Shown: positions 26,236 through 35,199 of the stretch, one piece after another
How the letters are laid out: every line of letters begins with the position of its first letter
Numbering within the stretch: position 1 is the stretch's first letter
Origin: Nitrospira sp.
GTDB taxonomy: Bacteria; Nitrospirota; Nitrospiria; Nitrospirales; Nitrospiraceae
NCBI GenBank assembly: GCA_005116945.1
Contig: SWDH01000029.1
Coordinates: 165,436 to 229,435, forward strand
Reading direction: 5' to 3'
DNA length: 64,000 bases
Program-made: the position numbers and the translations under genes
The notes under the pieces: generated by a model
The model's input: the letters and a program-made list of their open reading frames with translations, nothing else
Told to the model about the DNA's origin: nothing
The model's database searches: none

Positions 26236-27966
26236 TCACCAATCCTGCGGCGGTTCGCGCAGCGGCTTCGTTTGCCGATGGCGGTGCATTTGGGCGATGC
26301 GGGCGGCGGTCGATGGACTGTCTTCAAAATAGCCACTGCGCCACAGCGAACTCAATCGCTCGGTTTGATGGCGGCTGCAGACGCCGGTACCGATGTGGAA
26401 TTTGAGTTGGCCGTATTCGCTGAACACCAAGGTGCCGCCGCCGTAGAGCGCGATCAACTGTGTCCCACGCATGCCGTCGGGTTTGCGGATCTTGAGCCGC
26501 GAGAGTTCATTCGCAAAGATGCGCAGCGTCTGCACATATTCGGCGACGGTTTCGCGCAAGACAGTGCCATCGCGGCTCACGCGTAGTACCGGGTGCACCG
26601 AGGTTACGCGCGTGAAGGCGTCTTTGAAGATGCCTAACGCGTCGCGGTTTTCCCAGACGAACCGGAACACCGTAGTCGGGTCGCGCTGCAGCCGTTCGAA
26701 GTGCATGCCCGTGAGCGTAAAGTCGCTCGCGAGCGGCGGCTCCCAGGCACCATCGGGGGTTTTGTCACTTGCAGGTGCGATGCCAAACGCGGCAAATTCT
26801 GCGAGTAGCTCCTCGCGGTAATGGTATTTGCCATCATCCGGATAGAGTTGCCCGTCGGCAGTGATCAACGCGCTTAAGTAATCGCGATAGGTCATGTCAA
26901 TCGGTGGCATGTAATCGAGTGCACGAATCGCCATGTTGAGCAAGTTCTTGGCGGCGGTTTCCCCTGCTTCGGCAACCACTTTGCGAGCCACGGGGGCATG
27001 CTCATGGAGCTGCAGCGGCTTGACGCGCTTGACCCAGATGGCGAGGAAGACGCGCATGATGATGGCGACCAAGAGTTCGCCGCGGTCATGCTCTTCTTCG
27101 TAGCGGGCACTCGTGTAATGGCGCTTGTCGGGTTTGATGTGCACCGATTGGCGCAGCGCCGCGCCGCGCACACCTTCGAGCGCTTCCCCCATTTCTTCGG
27201 CGAGTTTGGCGATGGCGGTATCGCCTAACACCTCGGGGTCGAGATTGCGCGCGGCGACCCGGCCGCTTTTATCGCAGAGCGGCAGAAGGACGTGTTCGAT
27301 AGTCTCGCGATGCCGAAACACGGACAACAGAGCGACGATATCTGCAAACCCTTCATGAAACCCAGCCTGGTCGGGCGATGAGGGGGTGAGATAAAACTTG
27401 CGCAGGCCGTCGAGCACTGCGTGGGTGGTTTCGTGCACCACGATGTCGTGCGACAGACAGGTGTAAATGCGCTTGCCGTTATCGTCCGGAAAATAGCCGA
27501 AGTTCAGGCTCTCGGATTCGCGCGAGTAGTAGGCATTGGCGTCCATGAAGGCGTGCGGCGCAACTTTCAATTGATGCGAGGGTTCGTCAAACCCCCAGTT
27601 GACCGGCCGACCTAACGCGCGCTCAAATTCATAGAGCGTCGTCATGGTCAGCGCATAGACATTCTGCTGATGAAAATGCGGATCGCGAACCAGTTTGTCG
27701 ATGTCGTGAGTCTTCGCGTAGCGATCGATCTCCGGCGATTCTTCCCGCGCGCCGTACATGATGTCGGTGGACGCGTCATAGTCGATCACGTGGATGCGAT
27801 GGCCTTTCGGGCCCAATTCCAGACGTTCCGCCGGGACTTCCACTGTGGTGGTGAGGGCCTGGCCTTTGTCGAGGATTGAAGGATCCTGTGCCAACACTGT
27901 CCAGCGACGGATCGGAATGTCATGCGCACTGTGCGTCGCTCGCGATGTCAGTTTGGTCCTCGCCAT
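26236..27966 (-). CDS. Thermolysin-like (gluzincin) HExxH metallopeptidase
   Basis: 576 residues from the ATG at 27966, chosen because GGAGCGGAGG precedes it; longer in-frame starts run into the patatin gene. The zinc site is HETTH (178-182) in DIVVHETTHAVLDGL. The third ligand is probably E205 in FHEGFADIVALL, 27 residues on, which parallels the NExxSD motif of M4 peptidases. No signal peptide or propeptide is obvious. The C-terminal half is helical with no known domain seen. It is 31 bp downstream of the patatin gene and 9 bp upstream of the MBL gene. The target is unknown; in its setting it could mature or be controlled by its partners. Confidence 0.78.
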   Translation of the reverse strand: MARTKLTSRATHSAHDIPIRRWTVLAQDPSILDKGQALTTTVEVPAERLELGPKGHRIHVIDYDASTDIMYGAREESPEIDRYAKTHDIDKLVRDPHFHQQNVYALTMTTLYEFERALGRPVNWGFDEPSHQLKVAPHAFMDANAYYSRESESLNFGYFPDDNGKRIYTCLSHDIVVHETTHAVLDGLRKFYLTPSSPDQAGFHEGFADIVALLSVFRHRETIEHVLLPLCDKSGRVAARNLDPEVLGDTAIAKLAEEMGEALEGVRGAALRQSVHIKPDKRHYTSARYEEEHDRGELLVAIIMRVFLAIWVKRVKPLQLHEHAPVARKVVAEAGETAAKNLLNMAIRALDYMPPIDMTYRDYLSALITADGQLYPDDGKYHYREELLAEFAAFGIAPASDKTPDGAWEPPLASDFTLTGMHFERLQRDPTTVFRFVWENRDALGIFKDAFTRVTSVHPVLRVSRDGTVLRETVAEYVQTLRIFANELSRLKIRKPDGMRGTQLIALYGGGTLVFSEYGQLKFHIGTGVCSRHQTERLSSLWRSGYFEDSPSTAARIAQMHRHRQTKPLREPPQDW

Positions 27967-27997
27967 CCGGCCCTCCGCTCCTGTTCCCCTGTGTCCC

Positions 27998-29278
27998 CTA
28001 GACTCCGCTCTCAGGGTATGGCAACCGTTCCGGCTTCCCAAGGTCTGGCCGGACATGCGTGCGTAGCGCCGCGTCACACACTGCAAACCCCCAATTGATC
28101 AAGCGCTCCTGCACCAACGGCTCCAACTCCTTTAAACGAGTCGGCACACTGGCGAGTTCCAGTGTCCGATCAAATGGACAGTCAAACTTGTCTGGTGTGT
28201 CGAAATCTCGAATGTCTGTTCGTATTCCCCAATAGGCCCCTTTCCGGTCATTTTTCTTATATGCTGCTATGAGTTGCCGTTTCCGCAAACTGCGGACTTG
28301 GTTATCTATAATTTCTAGCACCCGTAGGCTGTGCCCTGCCCAGTTGATATCAGGATCCTCTTCCTCTTTCATTTTCTGTCCCGCGTCGCTCACGAGAACC
28401 GTAGAAAATTTCCAGACTGGCTCTAGACCAAGGTTGTCGTAGGTTCCACCATCCGTGAGGACCACATTCGTCGTGAACGGCTCTCGGTGGAGATCGGTCC
28501 CGTCCATGTCCACACATTGCCCAGGCTCTATCTCCAGTTCGAGGGGTGATAACACGGGCGGAAACGCTGAGGATGCCGCAACGGCAACGGCAAGAGGGGT
28601 CGTTGGTCTGAGCACCTGACCAACTCGATAGTCCGCCATGTATGGCTTGGAAAATCTCCACAATGCTCCAGATTGGACATTGGTGGCATTAATCACGAAG
28701 CGCGGCTCATCCGGCAAGTCTTGTAACGTGGCCTCGTCAAACAGATAGTCTTTATAGGCGTTTCGCACTTTGTCGCTAATCGTTCCCGGCAACAAAATCC
28801 CTTTGAGCACCGCGCCAACATCGATGGTTTCCCCTGCGAGCTTGCGAATCGGCAGGACGACTTTCTCATGAAAATTCTGCGTCACATTGCCTTCGAAGAT
28901 GAGGGTCTGCCAGGCATGTCCGAGCACACCAGCGGTGATCGATCCTCCTGAAACCGATGAGATACGCTTCAGTTGCGGAAGCAATCCAGCCATGTTGAGC
29001 CGCCATATCGTGCCAAGGTGGAACAACATAGCGCGGTATCCTCCGCCAGACATGCACAGAGCCATGCCTTCCTCGCGCTTCTCATCCTCCGAGTTCTTGT
29101 GCAGCTCGATGAGAGGGTTTTCCGACTCATCGTCTTGCACCAAGGTTGTCGCTGGTGGCCGCTCAGGCGCTTCACCCCTGGCAAAGGACGTTTGAGCCAG
29201 CATCCAAGCCGTTCCCCCAACTCCCATCGTCTTAATAAGGTCTCTGCGTGAAAACAGTCCTCTGTCAGTATGCATCAT
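27998..29278 (-). CDS. Patatin-like phospholipase with twin-arginine signal
   Basis: 426 residues from the ATG at 29278 (AAGGAAG upstream). The N-terminus has a Tat motif (FSRRDLIKTMGVGG) followed by a hydrophobic stretch to about 33, so the enzyme should leave the cytosol folded. The patatin core shows the oxyanion loop MSGGGYRAMLFHLG (76-89), the nucleophile elbow SSVSGGS with S110, and the catalytic aspartate in LTDGGTYDNLGLEP. Patatins hydrolyse acyl esters of phospholipids. It is the first gene of the three-gene operon. The elbow reads SVSGG instead of the commoner GTSAG, a variant also known in the family. Confidence 0.85.
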   Translation of the reverse strand: MMHTDRGLFSRRDLIKTMGVGGTAWMLAQTSFARGEAPERPPATTLVQDDESENPLIELHKNSEDEKREEGMALCMSGGGYRAMLFHLGTIWRLNMAGLLPQLKRISSVSGGSITAGVLGHAWQTLIFEGNVTQNFHEKVVLPIRKLAGETIDVGAVLKGILLPGTISDKVRNAYKDYLFDEATLQDLPDEPRFVINATNVQSGALWRFSKPYMADYRVGQVLRPTTPLAVAVAASSAFPPVLSPLELEIEPGQCVDMDGTDLHREPFTTNVVLTDGGTYDNLGLEPVWKFSTVLVSDAGQKMKEEEDPDINWAGHSLRVLEIIDNQVRSLRKRQLIAAYKKNDRKGAYWGIRTDIRDFDTPDKFDCPFDRTLELASVPTRLKELEPLVQERLINWGFAVCDAALRTHVRPDLGKPERLPYPESGV

Positions 29279-30071
29279 CTGCAACTTCCTTTCGCTTGCA
29301 AGGATCCCGTGCATTACCGCCTCCAGACTAGAACTGATTTGGCGAGATCCAGACAACTACGGCGCACGTAAGTTTATCCAGCAAATTCCAGGCCAGTACG
29401 AGAAGCTCGAAAATGGCAGACTATTCTGAGGTTTTGAGACTGAAACAGGGAAAACCGCTTCCGACTAGAATCTAAAAGGATACAGTTAGAATCTAAAATG
29501 ATTCAGGGCTAGGCCTGTTTCGATATAGCAGGCCACGTGTGATTTGCCCTGAGTTTAATGAAGACCTCAGAAGAGGGCTCGATAAGCTAGCATTCCCACA
29601 AGTTCAACCGACAGACAGGGCGACTCCTGAACCGCGCGAAGGCGGGAAACCGTTGTGGAGAGCTAGCAGGCTTGGGAGGCTGTTCGTATTCTGGCAGCAT
29701 GAAGCCTAATTCTTTCTGAAGACGATCTAAATTGTTGAGTGACTTCCGTCACGGCGAGCAGATCATTTGGCGACAGCTCTTCTGGCAAGAAAACTGCATG
29801 AGTTCCAGCGTTGAAGGTGGCGCTCTGGGCAAGAGGCGTCGGGTTCCACTCGTAGTGACGAGGTCTGTCGTGTGTCACGTGCGACGCACAGATGATCCGA
29901 GGTGCGGCCCAGCATGGAGAGTACAGTCAGTAGTCCTACGTGAACTCGGCTTGTTGGAGCAAGGCGGAGCATGTTCCGCGGAATCCGGAGATCGAGGAAA
30001 ATGACGAAAGCAACCGACGAACTCCGGGGTCTGCCGCGAGAAACAAAACGCGATCACAAGAGGGAGGGGCG
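29279..30071. other. Divergent control region of the island
   Basis: 793 bp between the patatin operon (minus) and the membrane-protein gene (plus). It has no frame I can support. It contains an A/T-rich segment at about 29440-29510 with a direct repeat listed separately. Confidence 0.45.
29466..29506. promoter_or_regulatory. Tandem 20-bp direct repeat in the divergent spacer
   Basis: TAGAATCTAAAAGGATACAG (29466-29485) and TAGAATCTAAAATGATTCAG (29487-29506) differ at two positions and are spaced 21 bp, two helical turns. Such pairs often bind two regulator dimers on one DNA face. It lies about 190 bp upstream of the patatin gene and 570 bp upstream of the membrane-protein gene. Confidence 0.4.
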
Positions 30072-31055
30072 ATGGACAATCTGACCGCATGGGTGGATGT
30101 TGCCATTGGCCTGACACTGGTCTATCTCGGGGCGAGCCTGTTCGTGACCATACTCAACGAGTACATTGCACAAACACTGAACCTGCGCGGAAAACAGCTC
30201 CATGATTCACTGAAGATGCTGATCAGTGACAAGGATGTTAAGGACATCCTCATGAAAAGCCCGGCACTCAAGCCCTTCTTCGACACGGACCGAAACAAGG
30301 CGTCATCCTACATAGATACCAATATACTCGCGCAGTTGTTGGTCGGAGGCCTCGCAGACCCCACCATCGCAGGCAAAACTGTAGAACAGGTTTCCGGGGC
30401 CATCGAAAAGTTGCCGGACTCGAACCTGAAAACGCAACTTCAGGCTCTCGTGCGAACTGCTGGGAGCACCACCGATGCCTTGATGACAGCCGTGAGTGAC
30501 TGGGTAAACCGCTCTCTCACGATGCTCGGCGCGGACTACAAGCGGAACCTGCAGAAGATCAGTTTCGGTATTGGGCTTGTGGTGGCAGTCGGCTTCAACC
30601 TCGACACGGTGGCGTTGACTGAGCACCTCTACCGGGACAAGGATGCCCGCGCCGCCGCAGTCGCGCTCGGTATGCAGGTCGTCGAAAAGACCAGCAAAGA
30701 GGCGTTTGAGACGTGCATGGGTCTGACGTCTCAGAAGCGCAAGGAGGACGCATCCTGTGCATCACTGATGGGGTTGGTAGACGCCGTGCAGGGGCGCAAT
30801 GAATCCCTCGGCAGGCTGCCTATCGGCTGGCCACCTCCCGAGTTTCGGACACAGGGCGCTGCCCGATCGGGTTCGTTCGACCCCTGGATGTGGACAACCC
30901 GGGTCGTGGGATGGCTGCTCACTGCGCTTGCGCTCTCCCTTGGTGCGCCGTTTTGGTTCGACCTCCTCAACAAGCTCGTCAATATACGCCATGGTATGCG
31001 CAAGCCGGAGGTGAAAGAGGTGAAAGAGGTGAAAGAGGATACGCAAGGCAAATGA
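30072..31055 (+). CDS. Unknown membrane protein, paralogue of the one at 50117
   Basis: 327 residues, with GAGGGAGGGG before the ATG at 30072. An N-terminal membrane helix (DVAIGLTLVYLGASLFVTIL) leads into NEYIAQTLNLRGKQL. A soluble helical region of about 150 residues follows, then a second hydrophobic stretch (ISFGIGLVVAVGFNLDTVAL), a cysteine-bearing loop with LPIGWPPPEF, and a last helix WLLTALALSLGAPFWFDLLN followed by KLVNIRHG. The C-terminus is a short charged repeat of KEVKEV. The paralogue at 50117 keeps the same order and the GAPFWFDLL motif. I know of no function. It is followed 100 bp later by the FRG-domain gene. Confidence 0.75.
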   Translation: MDNLTAWVDVAIGLTLVYLGASLFVTILNEYIAQTLNLRGKQLHDSLKMLISDKDVKDILMKSPALKPFFDTDRNKASSYIDTNILAQLLVGGLADPTIAGKTVEQVSGAIEKLPDSNLKTQLQALVRTAGSTTDALMTAVSDWVNRSLTMLGADYKRNLQKISFGIGLVVAVGFNLDTVALTEHLYRDKDARAAAVALGMQVVEKTSKEAFETCMGLTSQKRKEDASCASLMGLVDAVQGRNESLGRLPIGWPPPEFRTQGAARSGSFDPWMWTTRVVGWLLTALALSLGAPFWFDLLNKLVNIRHGMRKPEVKEVKEVKEDTQGK

Positions 31056-31157
31056 CCAGCGCCGATCTGTCAGGGTAACGGGACTGGGGAGCTAGACGTC
31101 GGGAGGGGCATATGGTTGGGCGTCCCAGGTATGCCTACATTCGTTTTGGAGCAGGCC

Positions 31158-31952
31158 ATGAATGACAAAAGAGTCACCAGTTGGATGGAGTTGACGCAGG
31201 CGCTATACGATATCCCTAAGACCTCACATGAGAGGCACAGATCCGATTATGTTTACCGCGGCGTGGCTGACCAAGCTTGGGGACTCGAAACAAGTCTCTT
31301 CCGGCTTGGAGGAGATTACGCTAAGGTCGAGCGACCATTGCTTCGAAGCTTTCGGAAGTACGCGGAGCCCGGTTCGATTCCGGACGATACGCTTTGGTGC
31401 CAATTGTCAGTCGCGCAGCATCACCGACTCCCTACTCGGCTCCTGGATTGGACGGTCTCACCTAAGGTCGCGGTGCATTTCGCGACTTTTGAAGAGGAGC
31501 ACTACGACAAAGACGCGGCAATCTGGTGTATCAATGCAGTCAAGGCTCGAAATCTCCTTCCGCGCAAGTTTCTTGATGTCCTCGATCGTGAGTATGCCTT
31601 CCTCTTCTCCGTCGAAATGCTCAAATTCATACCGGAGCTTGCCGACTTTGACGCCTTGGCCAAAGAAGGCCCCTTCGTTTTGTTCTTCGAGCCCCCGTCG
31701 CTGGACTCCCGCATTGTCAACCAGGGGGCAATCATGTCCGTGATGCCGGGGGCCACTCTGGTATTGAGCGAGCTTCTACAGAATCATCCGTCGCTTTATC
31801 ACCGCGTCATCATTCCCAAGGAATTAAAATGGGAGGTTAGGGATAAGCTTGATCAAGACAATATCACGGAACGAATGCTCTTCCCCGGCCTCGATGGTCT
31901 CAGTGACTGGCTCAAACGGTACTATGGGCAAGGGCCGAACAAACTTCGATAA
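31158..31952 (+). CDS. FRG-domain protein
   Basis: 264 residues from the ATG at 31158 (TTGGAG upstream). The N-terminal half matches the FRG domain, named for its F/Y-R-G motif: DYVYRGVADQAWGLETSLFR at about 33-52, then LSVAQHHRLPTRLLDWTVSP and AVHFATFEEE. The biochemical role of FRG domains is not established; they occur in accessory and defence-associated contexts. The C-terminal half (ILPxxL-type FPGLDGLSDWLKRYYG near the end) is family-typical too. Cytosolic, no membrane segments. It lies between the membrane protein and the lipoprotein on the plus strand. Confidence 0.85.
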   Translation: MNDKRVTSWMELTQALYDIPKTSHERHRSDYVYRGVADQAWGLETSLFRLGGDYAKVERPLLRSFRKYAEPGSIPDDTLWCQLSVAQHHRLPTRLLDWTVSPKVAVHFATFEEEHYDKDAAIWCINAVKARNLLPRKFLDVLDREYAFLFSVEMLKFIPELADFDALAKEGPFVLFFEPPSLDSRIVNQGAIMSVMPGATLVLSELLQNHPSLYHRVIIPKELKWEVRDKLDQDNITERMLFPGLDGLSDWLKRYYGQGPNKLR

Positions 31953-32313
31953 CCTCCGGCACCTGGCTTTCGAACGTCGCCGTGACAATGCTGCTGGCAG
32001 GGTTTCATGGCGTTGAGCTAAATGCCATGCCAAGAGCCGAGGAAGAAGTACACTGCGTAGCATCCAAAGGCATTAACTTGGAGTAGCCGATCCACTCTTC
32101 GCCACCCAACAAAACGCTGCAGCAGACGGCAGCCGCGATCGTGGCGTCTCGAAGTTCACTGTTTCTCAGCGCGGCCGCCGCTGCTGAGCTTCAGCGTTAG
32201 CCTACTGCACACTCAGAGGGGATTGTATGAAGGGATAAAGCACATTGAGACAACCCGAACCGTGAAAATATTTGGGTGCTTCAACAACTAACGAAACAGA
32301 CGGAGAGATTTCC
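31953..32313. other. Intergenic stretch, nothing recognised
   Basis: 361 bp between the FRG gene and the lipoprotein gene. A G/C-rich palindromic patch at 32168-32180 (GCGCGGCCGCCGC) is the only structure noted. Confidence 0.35.
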
Positions 32314-33366
32314 ATGCGACAGATACGACAGTCTGCCTTGCTATTCATTACACTCGCACTTACGGCTGCAGGTTGTACCACGCTGCCAGACGTCAAACCC
32401 TTTGCCGATTCCACCGCCGGTTTAGCGGCAGCCGCTGGCACCCATTACCGCGAAGTAGCGAGTGACGTTGCATCGCTCAAAGCGGTTCAGATGCTGGGGG
32501 AAAAGGATGCTGTCTTCCAGACGCGTAAGAAGGAACTTGAAGACACCCAAAGGACTTTCGAAAAAACGGATAAAAACCTAGACACGTTATTCGCTGCCAT
32601 GACAACGTACTCGGAGAAATTAGCCAGCCTGGTGGCGGCAGGAAAGACTGGGGCCGAGTCCGCCCAGTCGCTCCTTGACAGTGTCCAGGGCTTTGCCGAA
32701 CTGGCTAGTACGTCTGGGTTTCCCGTGGGTGCTGCCGCTGACCCGATCACAAAGGGATTCAAAGCAATTGCCGACGAGTTCACGAAAATGCAGGCCAAAA
32801 ACTCCCTGAAGGATGCCATTGCCGCTGCGGAACCTGGGGTCAAGCTCGTTGCCGAGCAGTTTGAAGTGATCTACGGAGAGGCGATAAACCAGGCGGCCAA
32901 TGGCATCCGGAACAATAAACGCCTGGCGGCATCGGACGCCGCTGGGCCAAACATCATCGGCTTCAACGACAATGTAGAGCACAACTACAACGCCTACTAC
33001 CGATTTCTAAACAGTTTTGTTACCAATTTCGATTCACAGGCCCCGGAGTCCTTTTGGCGCGGTTTCTGTCGCGATAAGACCGGCCCCTGCCAGGCTATCA
33101 TGGAACTGGAAGCTGTCGGTCTGGTGGAGGCTCGGATGGAGGCTATCCGCCCCATTGTTGAAGCCTACAAAGCGGAGATCATGAGTATAGAGACAACTCT
33201 AAAACACCGAAGAAGCACAAGCAAGGCGGTCATCAAAGCGGTGCAAGCCTGGGCGCTTGAGCACCAGAAACTGCGTCGTAGCCTGGAAGATGGCACTTCG
33301 CTCAGTGCCTTCAATCTGAAAGCGGCTCTGATCGAGCTAGGCAATTTGGTCGGCCAGAAGCCCTGA
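32314..33366 (+). CDS. Helical lipoprotein of unknown function
   Basis: 350 residues, with GGAGAGATTTCC upstream of the ATG at 32314. The signal MRQIRQSALLFITLALTAAGC ends in a lipobox (TAAGC). The mature protein is almost entirely helical, with heptad-like stretches (RKKELEDTQRTFEKTDKNLD and TTLKHRRSTSKAVIKAVQAW), and contains a two-cysteine loop (FCRDKTGPCQ). The third residue after the lipid cysteine is leucine, so outer-membrane sorting is allowed. It precedes the small helical protein by 58 bp and the two are probably co-transcribed. Confidence 0.72.
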   Translation: MRQIRQSALLFITLALTAAGCTTLPDVKPFADSTAGLAAAAGTHYREVASDVASLKAVQMLGEKDAVFQTRKKELEDTQRTFEKTDKNLDTLFAAMTTYSEKLASLVAAGKTGAESAQSLLDSVQGFAELASTSGFPVGAAADPITKGFKAIADEFTKMQAKNSLKDAIAAAEPGVKLVAEQFEVIYGEAINQAANGIRNNKRLAASDAAGPNIIGFNDNVEHNYNAYYRFLNSFVTNFDSQAPESFWRGFCRDKTGPCQAIMELEAVGLVEARMEAIRPIVEAYKAEIMSIETTLKHRRSTSKAVIKAVQAWALEHQKLRRSLEDGTSLSAFNLKAALIELGNLVGQKP

Positions 33367-33424
33367 ACACCCATAGTCCTTCGAGTTCTGAAACGATAAG
33401 ATCACCCTCATTAGGAGAACCCTC

Positions 33425-33931
33425 ATGCCGATTAGCAAAGCGGATAAGGTACGCATTCGCGGTTTAGCGCAAGTCGAGCGTTTACAATCCGAGGGAATGG
33501 CCGCCATTGAACTAAAAAAAAGCCGCGACGCAAACGCCATTGCGGATGAATTACTGGCTCTTTCGCAGCAGACTAGTGACCATATAGTCTCTGAAATGGC
33601 TATGCAAGCCCATGCTGGAATTTCCAGCGGGCAGCTGGCGGCTGCCAGTAAGGCGCTGGCGTCAGTCAATGACCAGATCGCCACAGCGACGAACACCTTT
33701 GCGCTTGCGGTCCGCATAGCTCGGGAGGGCGAGGCTAACCTTACGTTCCCCTTCATCGCTGGCAAAGCAGCATCCCTGCTTGATCTCGTGAAGACGCTGG
33801 AAAAGACCGTCAAGGACACCGTTGACCAAGTCGGCGTCATTGATGGTGTCGACGACTTGGTTACGGCTTTTGGAGCCGTAAAAAAATCTGTCGGCGCATT
33901 GAAGGCAAAAGCCGAAAACCTTGTCGGCTAG
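33425..33931 (+). CDS. Small helical protein of unknown function
   Basis: 168 residues, with TTAGGAG before the ATG. No signal peptide or membrane segment. The sequence is predicted to be all helical (RIRGLAQVERLQSEGMAAIE, AKALASVNDQIA-type repeats, LVKTLEKTVKDTVDQVGVID) and has no cysteine or tryptophan. It follows the lipoprotein gene closely. A role as a soluble partner of the lipoprotein or the membrane protein is a guess from position. Confidence 0.65.
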   Translation: MPISKADKVRIRGLAQVERLQSEGMAAIELKKSRDANAIADELLALSQQTSDHIVSEMAMQAHAGISSGQLAAASKALASVNDQIATATNTFALAVRIAREGEANLTFPFIAGKAASLLDLVKTLEKTVKDTVDQVGVIDGVDDLVTAFGAVKKSVGALKAKAENLVG

Positions 33932-34425
33932 TGTAGAAAGGCAGTTAGTGCATGTTACAGGAGTCTTACGATGTATCCTGGCCGAACAAAGCGCCCACCT
34001 GACTGCCTAAAGCGCTCGCTACGCACCCGCTTCCGGCAGCAGGCGAGCGCCAGCGTTAATGCGGCAGGGCTGAGGACCGCTTTACGGCGGTGCGATCTCG
34101 GCGCCGAACTTCCGCTCCTGGCCGAGAGCGGCATTTGAATTTGATAAACACTTCTCGGACTGAGATCTCCTTCGTCGAGTACTGCCGTGGGAGTGGGGGA
34201 GAGTGACGTGATGGTGGCGTTGAGGCGCCCTCCGACCTTCTTCTTCTCCGCGGTGCACACATCGTGAATGACTTGAGTCATCCCCTCCCCGCGACCCTCC
34301 CTCCTCCTACATCCCCTTTTCCTCTACCTTCGAGGTACTTCCTTTAGGTCTGGTGCTAACCAGGGCCTGCGCTATCCTTTGGTCATGAGCGCTACGTGCC
34401 ACGGCTTACACCAAGGAGGGCGATC
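33932..34425. other. Right edge of the accessory island, no gene
   Basis: 494 bp with no supported gene. Pyrimidine-rich on the plus strand near 34285-34335 (repeated CCCTCC and CCTCC). Nothing else recognised. Confidence 0.35.
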
Positions 34426-34671
34426 ATGACCTGTTCACGCTGCGAGGGTTTCATGGTTGAAGAACACTGCCTAGACATGGAGGGCGCCTATGGAGAGATG
34501 TGGACAACGAGTTGGCGTTGCATGAATTGTGGGCGTATCCACGACGCGGTGATCGAGCAGCATCAGATGGCCTGCCAAGGACAGGTGTTGGCATTCCAAA
34601 CTGGTGAGCCAGACTATCAGGATGGTGAAGTCCACCTTGGAGCAGAGTCATTCATCAGGAGCGCGGCTTGA
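34426..34671 (+). CDS. Small zinc-ribbon protein
   Basis: 81 residues; AAGGAGGG precedes the ATG at 34426. Two CxxC knuckles (MTCSRCEG at 3-6 and WRCMNCGR at about 31-34) are separated by a short acidic strand with DMEGAYGEMWTTS, the arrangement of a small zinc ribbon. The same layout recurs in two proteins at 55455 and 55794. It overlaps the possible upstream start of the following receiver gene by four bases. It may bind nucleic acid or a protein; no direct evidence. Confidence 0.75.
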   Translation: MTCSRCEGFMVEEHCLDMEGAYGEMWTTSWRCMNCGRIHDAVIEQHQMACQGQVLAFQTGEPDYQDGEVHLGAESFIRSAA

Positions 34672-34703
34672 CACGTGCGCAAATCGTCAACACCTGTGAG
34701 AGC

Positions 34704-35069
34704 ATGACGGCCTCGACTCTGATCATTGATGATGATGACGCTGTCCGTGGACTCCTCCGCTCGGTGCTCGAAGCAGAGGGGTATGAGGTCACGGAGGCGG
34801 CGAACGGTCGTCAGGGGCTGAACCAGTACCGACTCAAGCCGACGGGCCTGGTCATCACCGATATTCACATGCCCGAGATGAATGGGCTCGTCATGCTCCT
34901 TGAACTGACGCGTTAGTATTTTTCCGCCAAAGTGATCGCAATCTCTGATGCAGGAGAGAATGAGAACGCCCTGGATGTCGCGATGCTCCTCGGGGCCCGG
35001 CAGACCTTCCCGAAGCCCTTGAACATGGCGGAGTTGCTCAACGCAGTGCGATACGAATTGGGGCATTAG
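34704..35069 (+). pseudogene. Single-domain response regulator interrupted by an in-frame TAG
   Basis: From the ATG at 34704 the frame encodes a receiver: STLIIDDDDAVRGLLRSVLE with the acidic residues, the phospho-acceptor in VITDIHMPEMNG, then LLELTR followed by TAG at 34914-34916. Reading on in the same frame gives YFSAKVIAISDAGENENALD and RQTFPKPLNMAELLNAVRYE, ending with TAG at 35067. This restores the missing beta-4, beta-5 and the conserved lysine (FPKP). So one nonsense codon breaks an otherwise intact 121-residue CheY-like protein. Without readthrough the 70-residue product could not fold as a full receiver. A sequencing error is the other explanation. Confidence 0.8.
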
Positions 35070-35199
35070 CCTCGCGGGCCCTCGGTGCGCAGCACCGTAC
35101 TTGTTTTAACGTCTGTGCGTGGCGGGGAACGGTCCTTCGAGGCCAGAATTTATCTGACCTTGTCTGTCCGATTCAGTGCCGATGAATAGATGTAACGTT

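Noticed and set aside
29663..29878. 71-residue minus-strand frame in the island control region
   Set aside because: No ribosome site, no motif, and alternative frames of similar length occur in the same place.
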